Positions 1 to 5,978 of a stretch of 8,643 nt of DNA are shown piece after piece. The translations under genes and the position numbers were made by a program. The number at the start of each line of letters is the position of its first letter. The first letter of the stretch is position 1. Origin of the DNA: JAGOTP01 sp964415465 (GTDB taxonomy: Bacteria; Patescibacteriota; Patescibacteriia; 2-12-FULL-60-25); NCBI GenBank assembly GCA_964415465.1, contig CAYQAL010000033.1, positions 1-8,643 on the forward strand, written 5' to 3'. The notes under the pieces were generated by a model, which was not told the DNA's origin, searched no databases, and saw only the letters and a list, made by a program, of their open reading frames with translations.

Positions 1-30
1 CTCGAGCTTCTTGATTTTGAAGACGATTAA
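1..30 (+). CDS. Possible 3' end of an upstream gene
   Basis: In frame 1 the first nine codons read LELLDFEDD followed by TAA at 28-30. An acidic hydrophilic tail of this kind is common at the C terminus of bacterial proteins, so this could be the end of a gene lying to the left. It overlaps the open frame of the next gene. If it is real, that gene would start at the TTG at 11 or a GTG at 41 or 47. Nine codons without a stop is expected often by chance, so this is only a hint. Confidence 0.2.
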   Translation, partial: LELLDFEDD

Positions 31-907
31 TCCGAAGCTTGTGGAGGTGTCGCCGCTGCGGGTGCAACGCATTAGCTATGAAACGGCTGCCGACATCGCA
101 CTGGATACGACTAGAATAGCAACGGATGATTCGAGCAATGAAGCGATCGTCCCAGATAGCAACACGAGTGGATCAAGACCAAGCTCTGGTCAGAACTACG
201 TCAGCACAGCCGTTACAACCGCCTGCCCGTTCCCGAATCTTCCTGTTGGTCATATTGATTGTGGCCCCAATCGACCAGACGGTCGAGCCTGTTCTCCTGA
301 ACATTGTCGAGAGTTAGGACAGCCTGCTGGCTGCTCAGACAGTGCACGAGTAAACAGAGATGAGCGCGCAAACGTGTTCCTTCAGCACATGACAAATCGC
401 ATGAGCAGCATGAATCCTTCGCAACGTGCGATAGAATTCGCTCAAGCCGCTGTGGCTTGCCAAATTCACTTTGGATCATGCAACAGTAGTGCGCATGCTC
501 TCACCCAAGCCGCTGCCATTCCACCAGCAGGCTCACGCCGCTTCAGCCGCATCAGAGACGTACGCGGCCTTCGCTGTAACACCTCCCCAGGCTGCAGCTA
601 CTCCGGGCCTGGTACCTGCACGACAGACAATGCCGAAGCGAAACGACGAGTGCGTGACCTCTTCCGCGCAACGCAAGACGCAAACATCGCACGACTCCAA
701 GTTGGTGACCATATCTATGTGTACGTCGCCGGAACCGCCGACTGCGCGGGTATGCACTCAGTTACCTTCCTCGGATGGGTAAATGAACAAGCTGGTACGG
801 CTCGCGTGTTTAGCGGCCAATGGGGCCATAACGTAAAAATCTACACCTACTGCTTCAAAACAAGCTGCAACAACGGAAACTATATGCCTCTCGTGAGTAT
901 ACGCTAA
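2..907 (+). CDS. Cys-rich protein, possible papain-fold (NlpC/P60- or CHAP-like) cysteine hydrolase
   Basis: I do not recognise this protein by family. The frame is open to the left edge, so it may be 5'-truncated; internal starts are TTG at 11 and GTG at 41 or 47, none with a good ribosome binding site. Numbering from the TTG gives 298 residues with 13 cysteines, several clustered at residues 72-108. The C-terminal half resembles a papain-like layout. Cys157 sits at the start of a predicted helix (FGSCNSSAHAL). About 75 residues later comes a GDH motif and beta strand (232-239), followed by a candidate catalytic His249 in MHSVTFLGW, which resembles the His strand of NlpC/P60 and CHAP domains. 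Such enzymes cut peptidoglycan stem peptides, but that role is inferred here. No signal peptide or TM segment is visible in the part present. It lies nine bases upstream of radA on the same strand. Confidence 0.75.
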   Translation, partial: SSFLILKTINPKLVEVSPLRVQRISYETAADIALDTTRIATDDSSNEAIVPDSNTSGSRPSSGQNYVSTAVTTACPFPNLPVGHIDCGPNRPDGRACSPEHCRELGQPAGCSDSARVNRDERANVFLQHMTNRMSSMNPSQRAIEFAQAAVACQIHFGSCNSSAHALTQAAAIPPAGSRRFSRIRDVRGLRCNTSPGCSYSGPGTCTTDNAEAKRRVRDLFRATQDANIARLQVGDHIYVYVAGTADCAGMHSVTFLGWVNEQAGTARVFSGQWGHNVKIYTYCFKTSCNNGNYMPLVSIR

Positions 908-910
908 GAT
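905..910 (+). promoter_or_regulatory. Candidate -10 box of radA
   Basis: TAAGAT overlaps the TAA stop of the upstream gene and ends six bases before the radA ATG at 917. This is the same spacing as the stronger -10 before the hydrolase gene at 6016, so a leaderless radA transcript is possible. The match to TATAAT is four of six and no -35 is evident. The base run AGGG at 911-914 is too close to the ATG to act as a normal Shine-Dalgarno. Confidence 0.3.
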
Positions 911-916
911 AGGGTC

Positions 917-2320
917 ATGCCTCCCAAAAAAGCCGTTCCGCAGTTTGCGTGTACCAAATGTGATGCCCAGCTCCTTAAATGGTCTGGGCAATGTCCTGAA
1001 TGTCAGGCTTGGGGAACCGTAAAAGCCCTTGAAGAAGGGGGTGTTGCCGTAGCTGCTCCCGGAGTCGCCCGACGACCTGTCCCCGGCAAAGCCCTCCAAA
1101 CAGCCGCATTCTCCTCCCTTCAAGCGAGCGCGCACGGCACACGCCTCGTCCCCGCTTCTTCGTTTTGGGTGCGTGTCCTGTCTGGTGGCTTCGTGCCTGG
1201 ATCAGTCACTCTGCTTGGCGGCGAGCCAGGCATTGGAAAATCAACGCTTCTCGCACAACTTGCCCTTGAGTTAGCGAATCAAGGCAAATCCATCCTCTAC
1301 GTCACCGGCGAAGAGTCACCCAGCCAAGTCTCCGGTCGACTCACTCGGCTCCAACAAGGCGCTCTTCCTGACACGCTTCACTTTTTAGATGCCACCGACG
1401 CAGCTAGTATCGCTGCGACACTTGCCCAAGCTCGCCCCGATCTGACGATCGTCGACTCAATCCAGAGTTTGCGCGCGAGCGACGTTCCAGGCGAACCGGG
1501 CAACCCAACTCAAATCAAAGCTTCGGCCGCCTTCATCCATGAACAGGCCAAAGCGCATAGCGCCGCCGTCGTCCTCGTCGGACAGGTCACAAAAGACGGC
1601 GATCTCGCTGGCCCTCGCCTTCTCGAGCACTTGGTCGACACCGTTCTCATGATGGAAGGCGATCGCTCACAAATGTCGCGTATCCTGCGTCCGCTTAAAC
1701 ACCGTTTCGGGAACACTGAGGAAAGCGTCTTCTTAGAGATGGACGAGCGTGGACTTCGTGAAATTCCAGATGCAAGCGCGGTGTTCTTAGCTGACCGCCC
1801 GCGTGGGATTCCGGGAACCATCGCCGGCTCTTTTTTACACGGCTCCCGTCCTTTGTTTGTTGAAATTCAAGCCCTCGTGAGTCCCGCCGGCTACGCACAG
1901 CCAATGCGCCGTGTGAGTGGATTGGACGCGAATCGTCTGAACTTGATTTTGGCCGTACTTGCTCGTCGCTGTGGGCTTGGCTTTGGTGATCAAGACGTGT
2001 TTTCGAACCTGGTCGGTGGCCTCGGCTCAGACGATCCTTCGCTCGATCTTCCAATGGCCTTGGCACTCGCTTCTGCCAAACAAGACATCGCCATTCCCGC
2101 CACCGTCGCTGCCTGGGGCGAAGTCGGACTCGCCGGTGAGTTACGGGCCGTTCCAGCTGGCAAACTTCGTCTCAAAGAAGCCCTGCGCCTTGGGTTCACA
2201 AAAGTCGTGATTCCCGCTCACATTCGAGCAGAAGAGGAGGCGGAAGCAAAAAACAGCGGGCTCGCAGTCATTCGCTGTAAAACCTTAAAAGAAGCGGTTG
2301 AAGAGCTCCGCCGTTGGTGA
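917..2320 (+). CDS. radA: DNA repair protein RadA (Sms)
   Basis: RadA is a cytoplasmic hexameric RecA-like motor that drives branch migration during homologous recombination and repair. All of its domains are visible in 467 residues, close to the usual length of about 460. An N-terminal zinc finger has Cys12, Cys15, Cys26 and Cys29 (CTKC and CPEC). The Walker A motif GEPGIGKST spans 102-110 and Walker B ends in LTIVD with Asp180. The RadA signature lies at 261-265 but reads KHRFG rather than the usual KNRFG. The Lon-protease-like C-terminal domain follows (DLPMALALASA near 377-387, WGEVGLAGELR near 400-410) and acts as a DNA-binding scaffold in the family. The ATG at 917 is chosen because the zinc finger follows at the normal distance. 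It starts nine bases after the upstream gene and converges on recG. Confidence 0.97.
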   Translation: MPPKKAVPQFACTKCDAQLLKWSGQCPECQAWGTVKALEEGGVAVAAPGVARRPVPGKALQTAAFSSLQASAHGTRLVPASSFWVRVLSGGFVPGSVTLLGGEPGIGKSTLLAQLALELANQGKSILYVTGEESPSQVSGRLTRLQQGALPDTLHFLDATDAASIAATLAQARPDLTIVDSIQSLRASDVPGEPGNPTQIKASAAFIHEQAKAHSAAVVLVGQVTKDGDLAGPRLLEHLVDTVLMMEGDRSQMSRILRPLKHRFGNTEESVFLEMDERGLREIPDASAVFLADRPRGIPGTIAGSFLHGSRPLFVEIQALVSPAGYAQPMRRVSGLDANRLNLILAVLARRCGLGFGDQDVFSNLVGGLGSDDPSLDLPMALALASAKQDIAIPATVAAWGEVGLAGELRAVPAGKLRLKEALRLGFTKVVIPAHIRAEEEAEAKNSGLAVIRCKTLKEAVEELRRW

Positions 2321-2355
2321 TCAGAGGGAGCGTACCTTATACTCGTCTATTTCCA

Positions 2356-2395
2356 AGAATCAAGATTATATCTTAAAAGGTATAATCTTGATTCT
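2356..2395. terminator. Hairpin terminator between convergent radA and recG
   Basis: A perfect 15-bp inverted repeat (AGAATCAAGATTATA at 2356-2370 and its complement at 2381-2395), extended inward by a T-G and a C-G pair, encloses the loop TTAAAA. It is followed on the plus strand by GCGTTTT. It lies 36 bases after the radA stop and 33 bases beyond the recG stop on the other strand, so it could end both transcripts. The minus-strand side lacks a clear U tract, and the stem is AT-rich, so termination from recG is less certain. Confidence 0.75.
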
Positions 2396-2427
2396 GCGTT
2401 TTGAGGAGGAGACCCGTGTACCGTATT

Positions 2428-4515
2428 TTACTCCAAGTGTGTTGTATCCTGAAGCTTTTCTACCTGATCCTTCCATCTTGGGAATCGTTTTAGACTTTTA
2501 TCTTCCTGCAGAATCGCTTTCACCAGCTCTCGAACACGGGGCAAAACCTTCAAATCCTCGTAGGTCGCTGCTTTAAAACCACTCCCTTCTCCACTTTGCT
2601 CCGTTCCAAGAAGAGACCCCGCCCCGCGGCGCTTCAAATCTTCGTCCGCTAATTCAAATCCGTCCTGCGTTTTTTCAAGCAAACGCAAGCGCTCGGTCGC
2701 CTCCTCTTCCAAGCTATCGGTAAGCAAAAAACAGCGGCTCTGGAGCGCCGAACGTCCAACACGTCCACGTAGCTGGTGTAATTGTGCCAATCCAAAGCGC
2801 TCAGCCGCTTCAATCAGAATGATCGTTGCTTGAGGCACATCAACGCCCACCTCGATCACCGACGTCGCCACCAAGACATCCAGCTCACCAGCCGCAAATC
2901 GCTTCATTGCTTGTTCTTTCTCTTCCGCTTTCTGCTTTCCATGAACCAACCCGATTCGAAGACCCGCTAATGGCCCCGCCTGTAAGCGCTTTACCTCCTC
3001 TTCAGCCGAAGCCACCTGCAACGCCTCGGAAGGATCAATCAAGGGACACACCACGTACGCCCGCTCGCCGCGCGCCACTGCTTGCCGCACTTCTCGATAC
3101 GCCTCGGCTCGCGCTTCTGCCACACAGACCTTTGTCACAATCGGCAACCTTCCCGCTGGTTTCTGCTTCAAAAAAGACAATTCAACGTCTCCATACAACA
3201 TGAGGGCCAACGAGCGTGGAATTGGCGTTGCCGTCATCGATAAGAAGTGTGGCAAGCGCCCGTCCCGATCTTTCGTTTTCGACAGCTTCTCACGCTGAGC
3301 CACCCCAAAGCGATGCTGCTCGTCGACAACGGCTAGCCCCAGATCTTCCGGCAGTCGCTGCTGCCCATAGAGCAAGGCATGCGTTCCCACAATCACGACC
3401 GGCCCTTCTTGGTAGATCGCTGGCAGCTCTTTCCAACTGATGGCTCGTTCTTCTCGATCAAACGACCAGACTTGATCGGTACGCGTCAGCAATAGAAGCG
3501 GAATGTGCCATTGTGCAAATAAACGCCGGAGCGTGGCCGCATGCTGCTTCGCAAGCAAGTCCGTCGGCGCCAAAATAGCACTCGAACGCCCCGCTCGCTG
3601 ACAGATGGCCGCCAAAAAAGCCGCCACCGCTGTTTTTCCCGATCCAACATCTCCTTGGAGCAGCCGCCGCATCGGTTCGGGCTTTTCCAAATCCTGGACA
3701 CTCGCCCAGACCGCTTTCCGTTGATCATCCGTCAACTGAAATGGCAACGAACTAGCAAACTGCTTTGCAAACGCTTCATCAAACTGAATCGTGGGAGCTG
3801 GCGTCCGCACTTCCCCCTCACGCATCTGCGCCAACGCCAGCTGATAGATCAGCAACTCTTCAAACGCCAAGCGCTGCCGCCCAGCCGGAATCTCCTCCAA
3901 CGTTTTTGGCGCATGCAGTCGGCGGATCGCCTCTTCCATCGAAATCAATCCTTCGCCCTCGCAGACACGATCACTTTCGTCACCTTCTGACCACACGATC
4001 CCTTCATGCAACATTGCCTCTACCGTCCGACGATAGACCTTTTGCGTAATTTTCTCTGTCAGTCGATACACCGGAAGAATCTTGCCCGCCATCACTTCTG
4101 GCCCATCGGCCGGCTCCCAGGCTGGATTGCGAAACTGCAACCCATACTGCACGTCTCGCACAGGCACTGCGACCACCCGTAGACGTCTCCCCACTTTCCA
4201 CTCCTGCACCAACCACGGCTGATTAAAAAAATCACAACGGGCCGTCGCCGTTCCATCCGTAATACGCACCTGGATAATCGTAAAGCCTCGTCTCCCGGTT
4301 GGCCGCCGTACCGCTGAGACAACTTCCACTTCAAACGTTGCCGCTTCTCCATCTTTCGCATCACGCAGCGTCGACCGACGCGAATAGTCTTCATAGCGGC
4401 GAGGCGGCGTGAGAAGCACGTCCTGCACCGTCTCCATACCTAAGACTTGAAACGCCGCCACGACGGAACGTGTCACTCCAGGAACTGTCGCCAATTTCGC
4501 CTCTCGACTCAGCAT
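2428..4515 (-). CDS. recG: ATP-dependent DNA helicase RecG
   Basis: RecG is a cytoplasmic superfamily 2 translocase that reverses stalled replication forks and migrates Holliday junctions. The 695 residues match the normal length (about 690). The N-terminal part carries the wedge (OB-fold) domain, roughly residues 50-150. The helicase core shows motif I GDVGSGKT (288-295), motif II DEQH (398-401), motif III SMTATPIPR (426-434), motif V-like TSVIEVGVDVPQAT (551-564) and motif VI QLRGRVGR (581-588). The C-terminal signature DLKRRGAGSLLGTEQSG (626-642) corresponds to the family's DLRLRGPGE-type TRG region. The start ATG is the first in frame and precedes LSREAKLATVPGVTR, a usual N-terminal helix-hairpin segment. 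It converges with radA, another branch-migration enzyme, and diverges from the membrane protein gene at 4554. No frameshift or missing motif is seen. Confidence 0.97.
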   Translation of the reverse strand: MLSREAKLATVPGVTRSVVAAFQVLGMETVQDVLLTPPRRYEDYSRRSTLRDAKDGEAATFEVEVVSAVRRPTGRRGFTIIQVRITDGTATARCDFFNQPWLVQEWKVGRRLRVVAVPVRDVQYGLQFRNPAWEPADGPEVMAGKILPVYRLTEKITQKVYRRTVEAMLHEGIVWSEGDESDRVCEGEGLISMEEAIRRLHAPKTLEEIPAGRQRLAFEELLIYQLALAQMREGEVRTPAPTIQFDEAFAKQFASSLPFQLTDDQRKAVWASVQDLEKPEPMRRLLQGDVGSGKTAVAAFLAAICQRAGRSSAILAPTDLLAKQHAATLRRLFAQWHIPLLLLTRTDQVWSFDREERAISWKELPAIYQEGPVVIVGTHALLYGQQRLPEDLGLAVVDEQHRFGVAQREKLSKTKDRDGRLPHFLSMTATPIPRSLALMLYGDVELSFLKQKPAGRLPIVTKVCVAEARAEAYREVRQAVARGERAYVVCPLIDPSEALQVASAEEEVKRLQAGPLAGLRIGLVHGKQKAEEKEQAMKRFAAGELDVLVATSVIEVGVDVPQATIILIEAAERFGLAQLHQLRGRVGRSALQSRCFLLTDSLEEEATERLRLLEKTQDGFELADEDLKRRGAGSLLGTEQSGEGSGFKAATYEDLKVLPRVRELVKAILQEDKSLKRFPRWKDQVEKLQDTTHLE

Positions 4516-4521
4516 GTTTTT

Positions 4522-4530
4522 AGCTTAGCA
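4522..4530 (-). promoter_or_regulatory. Candidate extended -10 of recG
   Basis: Read on the minus strand this is TGCTAAGCT, ending six bases before the recG ATG. Position and TGn extension match the plus-strand box TGCTATACT used by two other genes in the window, but the hexamer TAAGCT fits the consensus in only three positions. A second minus-strand candidate, TATAGC (plus 4537-4542), lies inside the opposing promoter and would give a leader of about 15 nt. No Shine-Dalgarno is seen before the ATG. Confidence 0.3.
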
Positions 4531-4535
4531 AGGTA

Positions 4536-4544
4536 TGCTATACT
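4536..4544 (+). promoter_or_regulatory. Extended -10 promoter, near-leaderless start of the 4554 gene
   Basis: TGCTATACT is an extended -10 element (TGn plus TATACT, five of six consensus bases). The expected transcription start is near 4551, only about three bases before the ATG at 4554, so the mRNA would be essentially leaderless. There is no Shine-Dalgarno, which agrees with this. The box is part of a near-palindrome GTATGCTATAC shared with the divergent recG side. Confidence 0.6.
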
Positions 4545-4553
4545 TGTCTCAGT

Positions 4554-5063
4554 ATGGTGACGTACGATCCTTCTGTTCAAGAACAACTCGTCCAAAGTCA
4601 GGATGCGTTTGTCTGGGAAACACCGCTCTATCCAACCTACCAACGTGGAACACGCTGGTATTTCCTGTTAACCGCCGGAACGATTCTGCTCGTCTCGTAT
4701 GCTGTCATTAGCAGCAATTTTTTGTTCGCCTTTTTGATTCTTCTTTGTGCCATTATTCTCATTCTGGCCGGAAATGAAGAAGCGCCTATCGTTTTAGCTC
4801 AAATCGGTGAACTGGGCGTAGTCTGGGATGGAACTCTCTATCTCTACCGTGACCTGGGGACCTTCTCTGTCGTCTATCAGCCTCCTTATATCAGCACCTT
4901 GTACATTGAAACAAAATCCTACACTAAACCAAAGCTCCGGATTTCCCTGCAAGATCAAGATCCTGCCGAAATTCGCGACTATTTACGTGCTCATTTAAAG
5001 GAAAATAGCGACTTGCAAACCGAGTCAGGCTCTGATATTCTTGGGCGGCTATTAAGAATTTAA
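4554..5063 (+). CDS. Two-TM membrane protein with C-terminal soluble domain
   Basis: The product has 169 residues and I cannot name its family. After a short polar N terminus ending in a WETPLYP-type motif come two adjacent hydrophobic segments, about residues 35-53 and 55-73, separated by a very short turn. This suggests a hairpin with both ends on the same side of the membrane, probably cytoplasmic because of RGTRW just before the first segment. Residues 78-148 look like an all-beta region (VVWDGTLYLYRDLGTFSVVY, then KPKLRISLQDQDPAEI) ending in a helix (IRDYLRAHL). The pattern is reminiscent of the bacterial PH-like proteins with two TM helices, but that is a guess from layout. Very similar small proteins with an LxDQDPxEIRxYL tail are, to my recollection, common in CPR genomes. 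The stop is nine bases before a tRNA gene, so the two may be co-transcribed. Confidence 0.88.
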   Translation: MVTYDPSVQEQLVQSQDAFVWETPLYPTYQRGTRWYFLLTAGTILLVSYAVISSNFLFAFLILLCAIILILAGNEEAPIVLAQIGELGVVWDGTLYLYRDLGTFSVVYQPPYISTLYIETKSYTKPKLRISLQDQDPAEIRDYLRAHLKENSDLQTESGSDILGRLLRI

Positions 5064-5072
5064 CAGCAGTTT

Positions 5073-5149
5073 GCACCCGTAGCTCAGCTGGATAGAGCGC
5101 TTCCCTGCGAAGGAAGAGGTCATACGTTCGAATCGTATCGGGTGCACCA
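5073..5149 (+). tRNA. tRNA-Arg (anticodon GCG)
   Basis: A complete 77-nt cloverleaf is visible. The acceptor GCACCCG pairs with CGGGTGC, the D arm is GCTC/GAGC, the anticodon stem is CTTCC/GGAAG around loop CTGCGAA, the variable loop is AGGTC, and the T arm is ATACG TTCGAAT CGTAT. It has discriminator A and an encoded CCA. The anticodon at 5107-5109 is GCG, which reads the arginine codon CGC and, by wobble, CGT. The body closely matches bacterial tRNA-Arg(ACG), but position 34 is G instead of the A that is normally edited to inosine. It begins nine bases after the upstream coding sequence. Confidence 0.96.
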
Positions 5150-5151
5150 CA

Positions 5152-5180
5152 AAAGACACAGCCTAAACGGCTGTGTCTTT
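5152..5180 (+). terminator. Intrinsic terminator after tRNA-Arg
   Basis: A perfect 12-bp stem (AAAGACACAGCC at 5152-5163, GGCTGTGTCTTT at 5169-5180) closes a five-base loop TAAAC. The T run at the 3' side is partly within the stem and is followed by GCATT. It begins two bases after the tRNA CCA end and is well placed to end the tRNA, or membrane protein plus tRNA, transcript. Confidence 0.8.
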
Positions 5181-5204
5181 GCATTCCAACGTATCTTATA
5201 TTAT

Positions 5205-5234
5205 TTGACAAAACCTGAGTTTTTTACCTAGGAT
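5205..5234 (+). promoter_or_regulatory. Sigma70-type promoter for the high-GC gene
   Basis: A perfect -35 TTGACA (5205-5210) is followed after 18 bases by TAGGAT (5229-5234, four of six matches to TATAAT). The predicted transcription start is near 5241. It sits in AT-rich sequence just left of the GC-rich island and points into it. It would produce a leader of about 130 nt before the ATG at 5370. Unlike the other promoters here it has a clear -35 and a long leader. Confidence 0.6.
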
Positions 5235-5236
5235 TG

Positions 5237-5369
5237 CTGGTCGATCTTTCTATCAGCGCATCCTTGGACGTAGGCGTAGACCAGTACCCCACTTCTACCC
5301 CTTCGCCCAAGGATGCGATTCTCGGTTCAGAACCGACTCGCGAACCCCCTTGGGGGAGGAACTCCCGCG
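5237..5369 (+). promoter_or_regulatory. Structured 5' leader with pseudoknot topology and occluded RBS
   Basis: Several inverted repeats fill this non-coding leader. Element A, CTGGTC at 5237-5242, pairs with GACCAG at 5279-5284. Element B, CGCATCCTTGG at 5257-5267, pairs perfectly over 11 bp with 5307-5317. The order A, B, A', B' is interleaved, which is the arrangement of a pseudoknot or of two competing stems. A 5-bp stem GTAGA/TCTAC (5276-5280, 5294-5298) competes with A'. Downstream follow a small hairpin TCGGTT-CAG-AACCGA (5322-5336) and alternative stems around the ribosome binding site. The pairing is read directly; any ligand-sensing or other regulatory role is inference, and I match it to no known riboswitch class. 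Confidence 0.45.
5354..5366 (+). promoter_or_regulatory. Shine-Dalgarno with overlapping hairpin
   Basis: GGAGG at 5355-5359 is the only strong Shine-Dalgarno in the window and ends ten bases before the ATG at 5370, which supports that start over the in-frame ATG at 5313. The same bases can form GGGAG-GAA-CTCCC (5354-5366), and the preceding C run at 5345-5349 can instead pair with the G run at 5352-5356. Either pairing would hide the site. Confidence 0.5.
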
Positions 5370-5882
5370 ATGAAATACCAGCCCCTGCGAGTCGCCTTGA
5401 TGGCGCTCGCGCTCCTGACCGCCTCGGCGGTCGGCCCTCCGGCGCACGCCCAGTGCCGCCAGCCGGCAACCCCTCGGGTCACCGTGCTCAACTCCGTGCC
5501 GGTCTGCGGCGTCCGTCGCGGACAGGGGGTCTGCACCCGCGAGCCGATGCCGTGGGACGCGAACATCGCGCTGCACGACGGCCTCGCCGCGCGCATGCCG
5601 ACCCGCCAGGGGCTCCCCGGCGAGAACCTGGACGGCGCGAGCGTCGCGCTCGTCCGTCAGGCCGAGAGCGGCTTCTACGTGGCCACCGTCACCCTGCACG
5701 AGCAGGACGGCGGCAACCGGCGGTTCTCGTACCTCCACACGCGCGCCGGCGACGCCGTTCGCGGCGCGCTCTCGCGCTCGCTCCCCACCTCAGGTCCGTC
5801 CGTGACGACCTACGCGGCCGCCGAGGCCCGGGTCGCCATCCTCGGCCCCCTGCGGGAGATCCTGCAGGTCAGCGTCCGCTGA
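5370..5882 (+). CDS. Small predicted secreted protein of a high-GC island
   Basis: I do not recognise this 170-residue protein. It begins with a textbook signal peptide: MKYQPLR, then a hydrophobic core (VALMALALLTASAV), then a PPAHA|Q cleavage site after residue 27, so the mature part of about 143 residues is probably exported. The mature region has three cysteines (29, 46, 55), an odd number in an otherwise polar, Arg- and Ala-rich chain, and no TM segment or known catalytic motif. Its C-terminal half (residues 101-125 and 145-170) looks beta-rich. An upstream in-frame ATG at 5313 is less likely because it lies inside the leader's inverted repeat, has no Shine-Dalgarno and would put 19 residues before the signal peptide. 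Codons are overwhelmingly G/C-ending, unlike all neighbours, pointing to acquisition or to an unusual gene class. It carries its own promoter, leader and terminator. Confidence 0.75.
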   Translation: MKYQPLRVALMALALLTASAVGPPAHAQCRQPATPRVTVLNSVPVCGVRRGQGVCTREPMPWDANIALHDGLAARMPTRQGLPGENLDGASVALVRQAESGFYVATVTLHEQDGGNRRFSYLHTRAGDAVRGALSRSLPTSGPSVTTYAAAEARVAILGPLREILQVSVR

Positions 5883-5920
5883 GCCCTGGCTCGTGAGGTC
5901 GTCACTCCTCCCGAGCTCAC

Positions 5921-5978
5921 AACACCCGTGACCGACGCGCACCCTGCCAAGCAGGTGCCCCTGCTCGGTGCGGGTGTT
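5921..5978 (+). terminator. Compound GC-rich hairpin terminator of the high-GC gene
   Basis: AACACCCG at 5921-5928 pairs with CGGGTGTT at 5971-5978. Inside it ACCGA (5931-5935) pairs with TCGGT (5965-5969). The apex is a second stem, GCACCCTGC against GCAGGTGC with one bulged C and a CAA loop. The hairpin is followed by TCGTCGTTTT, only a modest T tract. It lies 38 bases after the stop codon and marks the right end of the GC-rich island. A structural or processing role other than termination cannot be excluded. Confidence 0.55.

Noticed and set aside
4924..5211. Minus-strand frame across the tRNA containing GAPDTIRTYDLFLRREALYPAELR
   Set aside because: This is the well-known false protein produced by translating the complement of a tRNA gene; the cloverleaf at 5073-5149 explains it.
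5295..5738. A 147-codon minus-strand frame in the GC-rich island
   Set aside because: Low stop frequency of GC-rich DNA explains it; no ribosome binding site or recognisable protein features.
5234..5896. A 220-codon plus-strand frame overlapping the high-GC gene, very rich in Arg, Pro and Gly
   Set aside because: Long stop-free frames are expected by chance in 70-80% GC sequence. It runs through the leader stems, has no signal peptide or start signal, and the 5370 frame has both a signal peptide and a Shine-Dalgarno.
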